Source: Torymus aiolomorphi (lineage: Eukaryota; Arthropoda; Insecta; Hymenoptera; Torymidae). From it: DNA of 64,000 nt. Position numbers and translations under genes: made by a program. The stretch is taken from contig CM070874.1 of assembly GCA_036365515.1 (NCBI GenBank), forward strand, positions 49,420,583-49,484,582. Direction: 5' to 3'. Shown piece by piece: positions 61,201 through 64,000 of the stretch (the first letter of the stretch is position 1; each line of letters opens with the position of its first letter). The notes beneath the pieces were generated by a model that saw nothing but the letters and a program-made list of their open reading frames with translations, was not told where the DNA came from and did no database searches.

Positions 61201-63987
61201 TTTATAAAATTAATTGTAGGGATTGTAATGGATGTTATATTGGTCAAACGGGTAGATATTTGAAGAAGAGAATATATGAACATCAATATAGTTTACGTAG
61301 TACAAATTTTACATCGGGTTTGAAAGAACATTGTTGAAATAGTTTGCATTCTTTCGATTTTGGGAGTATGGATATTTTGGAACAAGGGATTAAGAATAAA
61401 TATAAAAGGGAAAGCCTTGAAAGTATTCACATTCTAAGGAATCGGAATAATGTAAATTTAATGGTAGAGTCAAGTAAATTAGATAACATTTATCATTCTT
61501 TATTAATTTAAGTGAGAATAGAAAGTTGGAGAGGGGAAGGTGGATGGTGGTGGGGGTAAGAGGAAATAAGTGGGTATGGGTATATAAGGAGGTGTATCGC
61601 GCGTTTCATTTCAGTCCCTGAGGAGGAGCCGGAGCGGGCTCGAAACGTTGGACAATTGGGCAATTTGGTGGTGGAGGGCAGTCAGATAGTCCTTTGCTAA
61701 TAAAGTTTTGTTTCCAAGTTTTAATTAAGTTTTTATTTCAGATTCTGTGGGGGTGATTATAAACAAGGGCAATCTGACTGCCATAAATATTAATTATTTT
61801 AATTTAATTTATAAGACTGTAAGACCGATGGAAAAATTCTCATCAGTTGCTTATACAAGGCCTTAATTATCTAATTATATATATATTATATATAATCATG
61901 TACGATAATAAACAAGGGCAATCTGACTGCCATAAATATTAATTATTTTAATTTAATTTATAAGACTGTAAGACCGATGGAAAAATTCTCATCAGTTGCT
62001 TATACAAGGCCTTAATTATCTAATTATATATATATTATATATAATCATGTACGATAATATATGATCATATATAACTTACGTGCAATCTTCTTCTGCAGTC
62101 ATACGAAGCGTAATCATTTGGATAGTATTTTTTATGAAGTCCAGGGTTTTGACCCTCACCAGTAAGTATAAGACTTAAAGGTAAAGTGTTTTCACACCAT
62201 TGTAACACTCCAGATCGTTGAGTAAGTGGAACGACTTTATATGTACGTACGTGAAGCTTTCTGTGCTTAGCATCTTTGTGACTTTTTAATAAAGTGTTCA
62301 TTACAGTAAAAACTTGTTGCATCACGGCATCTTGACGCAAATCGTCTTTTCCCTATGAGAAACAAAATTATTAAAATTGAAAAAAATTCTAGTAAATTTT
62401 AGGAAAGTCATAAAAGAATGATATTCTTTTATTTACCTTGACTAGTTGAGGTCTTTCAATGCCATCACTCCCAATGCAAATAATTTTCTTAGGAGCATTT
62501 ATTCCACCAACGTTACTATAACTTGCCTCATATTTTTTAACACTAATAATATTAACATAATCTGCGTTTTTCTTAATATTTATAAATAATGTAGGTACAA
62601 CAGAATGCTGAAAATCTTTAATGCTATTTAAAGGTACGTTTCTGTTTATAGAGCACTTGGAGCCAGCAGCTGAAATTTATAAATATACAATTTATGATCA
62701 TCTTTTGTTTATAACGTATTTTTTGGGTGTTTTGATTAAAAAAACAACATTTGATCTTTTGAGAACGAGATTCATTAGTATACTGACCACCTTTAGAAAA
62801 AAATTACTGCGAAATTTCTACAAAAAATATTGGATGTTGCTATAATAAAGGACATTATGTAAAAATATCTCCGTAAAAGATTAAATAATAAACAAGACCT
62901 TGTTTTAAACTTCATTTAAAAGCATATAATTTTAGTCTTCATTTTGTTTAATTATCCAATATAGTAATAATAAATGTAATTCTTTCAATCTGCCTATAAA
63001 ATTCTTGAAATGTTTAGAATATTTATTGGTAATAAAATCTTACTTTTATTTTTGCCTAGATCAAAATAGGCCAACATTACGAGTGCGTCAGATAATCTAT
63101 CCATTTCTTGTATAATTGGTCTAACATTCGTAGATAGAAGCTGTTGAATTAACTGCTTAGCGCCAAGCACTCGCGGTTCTTCCTTTGTTACTTTTTTACC
63201 GCAGTATTTGGAATCGTTATAAAGATTTTTTAATGCCAACAAAATCGGTAGCGTATGGTGTGGATGGTCTTTGGCACAGCGCTCGAGAACTTGACCAATT
63301 TTGATTGTGAAGCTGTCGTCGATGTTGCTCATATGTGGCGCTAATTGCGGTACTAAAGGTATGAATTTATACGACGAAATCTGATTGAGACCTTTCTCAA
63401 GAATTGCATCTACTTCCTTCTCATGTGTATTATCAAGCCACAAAGACACCAGACGAAATATTAAGAAATCATGTTTGTCACTATCTTGCAGTGTTGACAA
63501 GTAATTTCTAAAATGGTTTTAAATCAAAATGGTTATTAAATATATTCCTAGTTTTGCAAGAGTAAACAAGATGGTAGAAAGAGAAATATTTAATGTACAT
63601 TTAAAAAAATACCTTTATGCTTATTGACAAATACTGATTTTTTACTTACATGATTGCAATTGAAAGATACTGAGATCTGTCTCTTTGAATATTCTCCAAT
63701 TCGACAGAATCATTAGAGCTTTGAATGGTGTTAATTTTAACGGCACGCTTTATATCTTCATTATCTGGTTTAACATTTTTGACTGCATTACGTGAATAAT
63801 CTATGCATTCCTTCAAACTTTCAAATTGGGGTGATTTCATGTATTCTGTAATCGTCAAGTATTGTTCATGTGCAAACTGTGCCAGAGCAGCTCGAGTTTT
63901 ACATCTATCCGTCAAGTCGTTCGCACTAAGTTCACGCATCAACGAATACGTTTCGATTGCTTTCTCGTAATATTTACTGATGATAAT
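33700..63987 (-). CDS. ATM: ATM serine/threonine protein kinase, C-terminal exons (partial)
   Basis: Eight exons, 5' to 3': 63987-63650, 63507-63044, 62669-62437, 62352-62080, 34767-34628, 34548-34442, 34340-34050 and 33881-33700. All borders are AG/GT and phases agree. ATM senses DNA double-strand breaks in the nucleus and phosphorylates checkpoint proteins at SQ/TQ sites. Seen: FAT-domain text ('[12 protein letters not shown]'), kinase motifs ('[15 protein letters not shown]', '[16 protein letters not shown]' with catalytic Asp and Asn, 'VIHIDFG'), a PRD-type '[15 protein letters not shown]' and the FATC tail ending '[12 protein letters not shown]'. Catalytic residues are intact. The Drosophila orthologue is tefu. 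The N-terminal HEAT repeats lie beyond the right edge. The first exon border at 63987 is the least certain. A 27.3 kb intron separates exons four and five. Confidence 0.95.
34880..35215. repeat. Dispersed repeat plus GC-rich palindrome
   Basis: This is the second copy of the repeat at 27337-27590. It ends in a palindrome in which 'GGGAGTAAAGTCGATTATTCC' (35110 on) pairs with 'GGAATAATTTGCGACTTTACTCCC' (to about 35204) around 'CCTCGCTTCGCTCGGGC'. Confidence 0.6.
35216..36222. other. AT-rich ATM intron sequence
   Basis: Repeated short words ('CCACTTAACTG', 'CGACTTAACTG') suggest a decayed repeat. No gene or structured element I can support. Confidence 0.3.
36231..39221. mobile_element. Non-autonomous hAT element carrying a palindromic satellite
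   Basis: The termini TAGGGGTGGGCGATAT match the hAT consensus type (CAGGGGTGGGC-like) and pair with CGCCCACCCCTA at the right end. A perfect 8 bp duplication, CTTCGTGT, flanks both sides (36223-36230, 39222-39229). Subterminal regions (about 36240-36360 and 39090-39210) are full of 'ATCGATAT' motifs, candidate transposase-binding repeats. The whole interior is satellite. No transposase. Confidence 0.92.
36424..39075. repeat. 93 bp satellite in 372 bp higher-order repeats, inverted at 38290
   Basis: The monomer is 93 bp (for example 36901 to 36994), core 'CATATAAGGGAGTCAT' then 'ATTTAAATAATTTTTAAA'. A distinctive monomer variant ('CCAAGCAGCCGGGGGACGC') recurs at 37098, 37470 and 37842, exactly 372 bp (four monomers) apart, so a four-monomer unit was amplified about three times. 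About 20 monomers run one way to 38285, then about 8 run in the opposite orientation to 39075. Confidence 0.92.
39803..40780 (-). CDS. DIRS tyrosine recombinase, 325 aa, open
   Basis: The catalytic signature of tyrosine recombinases is complete: Arg in '[13 protein letters not shown]' near residue 160, His-x-x-Arg in 'TPHSLRHAS' near 269, and the nucleophile Tyr in 'LFNRFYIRP' near 306. The N-terminal part resembles a SAM-like core-binding domain ('[17 protein letters not shown]'). It would integrate a circular DNA copy. It overlaps the end of the upstream pol frame, as is usual in DIRS. It is the only undamaged frame of the element. Confidence 0.9.
   Translation of the reverse strand: MDDGRNIIREAYSRKGIKRQAIDLLTDSISNATLKQYSRPLVEWIAFCRSNGVDMFNPEMESIVPWLYDKFEHGASFGTLNTYRSALSLVIGEHVGKSSLISILLKGMFHNRPQKPKYDRIYDLEPVLAKLREFFLLENLNLADLAVKLVVLSALITVHRKQPFALIKVSNIKKSAEGLEIKIPERIKSSRPGAIQPLLILPGFPSNPEFCAAKTLEKYLESTREIRGSCDELWVIIRAPFWRASRDTISRWIRSFLVRCGISEEFTPHSLRHASTSVALKKGIDISIIKKLAGWSDQSNLFNRFYIRPIIKSRLEYAEAVMLRE
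40705..42729 (-). pseudogene. DIRS reverse transcriptase / RNase H, multiply broken
   Basis: The frame starts near 42729 with '[16 protein letters not shown]' and '[20 protein letters not shown]' (RT fingers), then decays through stops and shifts to about 41550. The RT catalytic box, normally YLDD or YVDD in DIRS, reads 'VYLED' followed by a stop, so activity is lost. RNase H is preserved at 41546-41160 ('[12 protein letters not shown]', '[18 protein letters not shown]', 'LWIFASYI'). The trailing DIRS-specific region (41190-40705, '[18 protein letters not shown]', 'NAFTLEW') reads in a shifted frame. Confidence 0.85.
42726..43550 (-). pseudogene. DIRS gag, C-terminal part
   Basis: '[15 protein letters not shown]', '[19 protein letters not shown]' and '[12 protein letters not shown]' are typical of DIRS gag. 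The frame is open from 43229 to 42726. Upstream, to about 43550, it continues through several shifts and stops. It overlaps the start of pol. Confidence 0.7.
43551..44290. other. Non-coding remnant between the two gag parts
   Basis: Mixed-composition sequence with no clear frame. It may be further inserted or decayed DIRS sequence. Confidence 0.25.
44291..44630. mobile_element. Foldback MITE inside the DIRS gag
   Basis: The arms of about 120 bp (44291-44410 and 44505-44625) share 'TTATCGACTTATATTGACTT'-type sequence and 'AATTGATAAAATGCGATAAA'. The centre is AT-rich. It has no coding content and separates the two parts of gag. Confidence 0.75.
44640..45176 (-). pseudogene. DIRS gag N-terminal part with an intron-like gap
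   Basis: The start codon at 45176 opens '[20 protein letters not shown]' and a charged coiled-coil-like stretch to 44996, followed by TCAG|GTAAGA. An acceptor-like CTTCTCTAG at 44845 leads into '[14 protein letters not shown]' and '[14 protein letters not shown]', the acidic segment found near the N-terminus of DIRS gag. Joining 44996 to 44844 keeps the frame. The downstream continuation is cut by the foldback at 44291-44630. Confidence 0.55.
45177..46098. other. Unassigned intron sequence
   Basis: Several frames of 90-134 residues exist on both strands but they overlap each other and match nothing recognisable. Part of 45690-45800 recurs inverted at about 58985-59085 ('TTTTGCGCGGGGAAA', 'GATAAAACACAAA'), so it is repeat-derived. 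Confidence 0.35.
46099..46194. repeat. (CA)n microsatellite with CACG core
   Basis: Perfect CA, then GCAC/GCACG units, then CA again. Confidence 0.95.
46617..47060. repeat. Cluster of GC-rich palindromic repeats
   Basis: 46617-46710 is a copy of the 6117-6245 repeat. 46735-46860 and about 46990-47060 carry 'CCCGAGCGAAGCGAG[G/A]GCAGCAAC'. Related motifs occur at about 35150 and 51672. The units are bounded by 'GGGAGTAAAG' or 'CTTTACTCCC'-like blocks and 'TTGCGTAATATAC'-like tails. Function unknown. Confidence 0.6.
47725..48460. mobile_element. Decapeptide-array element, copy 1, split by a foldback
   Basis: The left part (47740-47844) and right part (48273-48460) carry GAAGAAAAGCCA units about every 30 bp. 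The right part reads '[20 protein letters not shown]' on the plus strand. Ends ('CGATAT' side and 'TACGTAAAAGTATTT' side) match the copy at 54970-56370. A foldback of 428 bp interrupts it. Confidence 0.7.
47845..48272. mobile_element. Foldback MITE with poly-G/poly-C termini
   Basis: The arms begin with a run of G, then TCCAAAGTTTAGACGACTC, and continue about 170 bp ('CCTACTGTCCAAAACATCG'). The complement ends in the C-run at 48263-48272. It sits within the decapeptide-array element. Confidence 0.8.
48500..48915. mobile_element. Foldback element with about 110 bp arms
   Basis: The ends ATAAGCGGT[T/A]CTAGGAATC pair with the complement at the right. Further shared blocks include 'GTCAAAAGCACTGCAA'. 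The GC-richer core (48655-48790) has a short plus-strand frame that I do not recognise. Confidence 0.7.
48918..49522. repeat. Inverted-repeat arm plus a foldback
   Basis: 48918-49072 ('CCTACGGAAGTGTCACTCACC', 'CCCATAAAGAGTTTTAAGG') recurs inverted at about 54613-54757, flanking the transposase region, though the distance (5.5 kb) makes a direct link uncertain. 49252-49522 is a separate foldback (arms with 'GATCTTATAAGG'). Confidence 0.6.
49896..51481 (-). pseudogene. pogo/Tigger-type DDD transposase with one frameshift
   Basis: The start ATG at 51481 ('[13 protein letters not shown]') gives about 324 residues to 50507. A one-base loss in an A-run near 50532 shifts the frame, which resumes at 50513 and ends at 49896. 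A CENP-B-like DNA-binding region is suggested by '[17 protein letters not shown]'. The catalytic acidic residues lie in 'NTDQSGF', 'LCLDSWSGQ' and 'IQPLDVYTF' (DDD pattern of the pogo/jerky branch of Tc1/mariner). The C-terminus has a Cys/His cluster ('[20 protein letters not shown]', then 'DHFF'). All three catalytic positions remain. Element termini are not established. Confidence 0.88.
51590..51725. repeat. Palindromic GC-rich repeat
   Basis: 'GATACACGAGTGAGAAAGTGG' (about 51620) pairs with 'CACTTTTTCGCACTTGTATC' (to about 51729) around 'TTTCGCTCGGGCGCAAACG'. It resembles the 35.1 kb and 46.8 kb palindromes. Confidence 0.55.
51730..54028. other. Very AT-rich ATM intron, with one possible MITE
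   Basis: No genes. At about 52726-53142 the ends GGGGAGATCGAGGCAAGTTGG and, inverted, GGGAGAGACCGGTGC are weak inverted repeats, suggesting a short degenerate element. Confidence 0.4.
54030..54604. mobile_element. Foldback element, about 130 bp arms
   Basis: The left arm 54030-54165 and right arm 54475-54604 share 'CCTATGAGACACG', 'TTATATTATAAG' and 'CCCTTTTCGAGTTCC' in inverted order. A 90-residue plus-strand frame (54505-54777) runs out of the arm into the next repeat and is not credible. A smaller inverted repeat (GAGAGAAAAAGGTTTGTAAA) follows at 54762-54918. Confidence 0.75.
54970..56370. mobile_element. Decapeptide-array element, copy 2, split by a 1.15 kb MITE
   Basis: The end 'TTATTTATCAATAC' at 54974 and the body at 56141-56370 become continuous when 54991-56140 is removed, matching copy 1 (48420-48460, inverted). 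The body has TGGCTTTTCTTCG-type units at 56231, 56261, 56291, 56320 and 56349, spaced 30, 30, 29 and 29 bp. Confidence 0.75.
54991..56140. mobile_element. MITE with ACGT target duplication, 1150 bp
   Basis: The ends AAGGTAAAAG[G/A]CCGTATTATG are inverted repeats, flanked by ACGT (54987-54990, 56141-56144). The interior has a second inverted pair around 'TGGATCAC' blocks (about 55220-55270 and 55625-55685) and no transposase. Confidence 0.75.
56139..56393 (-). repeat. 30 bp array with conserved decapeptide frame
   Basis: On the minus strand an 84-residue frame encodes successive ten-residue units: '[10 protein letters not shown]', '[10 protein letters not shown]', '[10 protein letters not shown]', '[10 protein letters not shown]', '[10 protein letters not shown]'. 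The copies at 48273-48400 (+) and 60484-60290 (-) keep the same peptide units with changes. I know no protein with this repeat. Whether it is expressed is unknown. Confidence 0.75.
56695..57048 (+). pseudogene. Fragment of a copia-type gag
   Basis: '[19 protein letters not shown]' and '[14 protein letters not shown]' are typical of the gag region of Ty1/copia elements (UBN2-like). A stop at 56947 is followed in the same neighbourhood by '[17 protein letters not shown]' to 57048, where a MITE cuts in. No LTRs seen. Confidence 0.7.
57189..57265 (-). ncRNA. tRNA-like pol III unit in the MITE
   Basis: On the minus strand 'GGTTCGATTCTCCATCCCGG' gives a B box with flanking T-arm and acceptor-like sequence, followed by TTTTTTTTT. 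The A box is not convincing. The position (about 140 bp inside the left end) and orientation parallel the unit at 1568-1650. Confidence 0.4.
57404..58172. mobile_element. Second copy of the CCCGAGTAGAAAT-type element, no satellite
   Basis: 57404-57570 matches about 6500-6660 and 57950-58172 matches about 7880-8060 ('CCGGATAAGGTAC', 'GGATCAGGAAT..CGGCAG.CGGATCCGTCCC'). The 90 bp satellite is absent; a different AT-rich middle replaces it. Confidence 0.7.
58617..60285. other. AT-rich ATM intron sequence
   Basis: One MITE-like left end (TACACTGCGAAAAAAG at about 60041) lacks a visible partner. 58985-59085 is an inverted match to about 45690-45800. No coding region. Confidence 0.35.
60290..60440. 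repeat. Decapeptide-array element, copy 3 (partial)
   Basis: 'GGGAGGGCGCAAACTGGCTT', 'GGCTTTTCTTCGC' units and the 'CGCGCGACGATAT' end match the copy at 56150-56370. The other end is missing. On the minus strand it reads '[20 protein letters not shown]'. Confidence 0.7.
60623..61511 (+). pseudogene. Penelope-like retroelement, 5'-truncated (RT tail plus GIY-YIG endonuclease)
   Basis: It opens at the RT catalytic box, 'YFVDDVVV' (60623-60646), then an apparent internal deletion and shifts, then the RT thumb region ('[16 protein letters not shown]', '[17 protein letters not shown]'). The GIY-YIG nuclease domain follows: '[20 protein letters not shown]' and 'LKKRIYEHQ', with the frame shifting at a TGA at 61335 and further on, ending TAA at 61511. 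RT plus a C-terminal GIY-YIG is specific to Penelope-like elements. Confidence 0.9.
61614..61653 (+). ncRNA. Hammerhead-ribozyme-like motif downstream of the Penelope-like ORF
   Basis: Core CTGAGGA (61618-61624) fits CUGANGA and GAAA (61642-61645) completes it. Stem I pairs GTCC (61614-61617) with GGAC (61650-61653). Stem II pairs GAGCC with GGCTC around a six-base loop, leaving one extra G after the core. Stem III is minimal (A-C-G-T), giving a GTT cleavage triplet ending at 61649. Minimal type I hammerheads are known in Penelope-like elements. The extra G makes activity uncertain. Confidence 0.55.
61759..62056. repeat. Perfect 149 bp tandem duplication beside an ATM splice donor
   Basis: 'AAACAAGGGCAATCTGACTG' starts at 61761 and again at 61910. 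The two 149 bp copies appear identical. The second ends about 23 bases before the ATM exon border at 62080. It adjoins the 3' end of the Penelope-like element and may be part of its insertion product. Confidence 0.85.
62080..63987 (-). CDS. ATM: ATM exon cluster: FAT domain and kinase N-lobe
   Basis: Four exons with short introns. 63987-63650 carries '[17 protein letters not shown]' and '[17 protein letters not shown]'; the next two follow in phase to 'VPTLFINI' and '[16 protein letters not shown]'. 62352-62080 carries the 'GKDDLRQDA' loop, '[16 protein letters not shown]' and '[16 protein letters not shown]', ending at donor CAC|GTAAGT in phase 0. A perfect 149 bp tandem duplication lies 23 bases beyond that donor. 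Confidence 0.94.
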
Positions 63988-64000
63988 CTTAAAAAAATAT

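Larger units (their letters stand above)
34768..62079 (-). other. 27.3 kb ATM intron filled with mobile elements
   Basis: The donor CAC|GTAAGT (62080/62079) and the acceptor TTTTATTTTAG|GTAGCC (34768/34767) are both canonical and phase 0. The protein reads through without gap against the ATM family. The intron holds the hAT-satellite, DIRS, transposase, decapeptide-array and Penelope-like elements described below. Confidence 0.85.

Overview
The window looks like a repeat-choked, AT-rich insect genome. A hymenopteran such as a chalcid wasp is my guess, at low confidence. The basis is two metazoan genes with canonical GT-AG introns plus an arthropod-style mix of elements: Ty1/copia, an RNase H-bearing I-like LINE, DIRS, Penelope-like, hAT-, pogo- and piggyBac-like elements, and many TA-flanked foldback MITEs.

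Host genes. (1) The C-terminal third of the deubiquitinase USP47 is on the + strand, in four exons from 25772 to 30003. (2) The C-terminal part of the checkpoint kinase ATM (FAT, PI3K-like kinase and FATC) is on the - strand, in eight exons from about 63987 to 33700. The two genes converge tail to tail across 30004-33699. I found no other host gene. USP47 must continue to the left, so 1-25771 is probably mostly USP47 intron. The ATM kinase domain is split by a 27.3 kb intron (34768-62079).

Layout. 1-5 kb: a TA-flanked MITE with a tRNA-like pol III unit, then a nested inverted-repeat element that holds a hairpin carrying a captured piece of an IGHMBP2-like helicase, and a 203 bp (GT)n tract. 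5.2-23.8 kb: nested elements, namely an outer foldback, an inner foldback with 5 bp TSD, an element carrying a head-to-head 90 bp satellite with an open frame, a full-length LINE with 13 bp TSD, two small elements with 8 bp TSDs, and a copia element with 5 bp TSD whose 5' LTR holds a 294 bp MITE. 24.9-30 kb: two abutting foldbacks, USP47, and a TTAA-flanked element in its last intron. 33.7-34.8 kb: ATM 3' exons. 34.8-62.1 kb: the ATM intron, with a hAT element carrying a 93 bp satellite in 372 bp higher-order repeats, a decayed DIRS element with an intact tyrosine recombinase, three copies of an element with a 30 bp decapeptide-coding array, a pogo/Tigger-type transposase with one frameshift, and a 5'-truncated Penelope-like element followed by a hammerhead-ribozyme-like fold. 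62.1-64 kb: upstream ATM exons.

Nothing here forms an operon or defence system. The most unusual items are satellites and gene fragments packaged inside transposons, and pol III modules inside MITEs.
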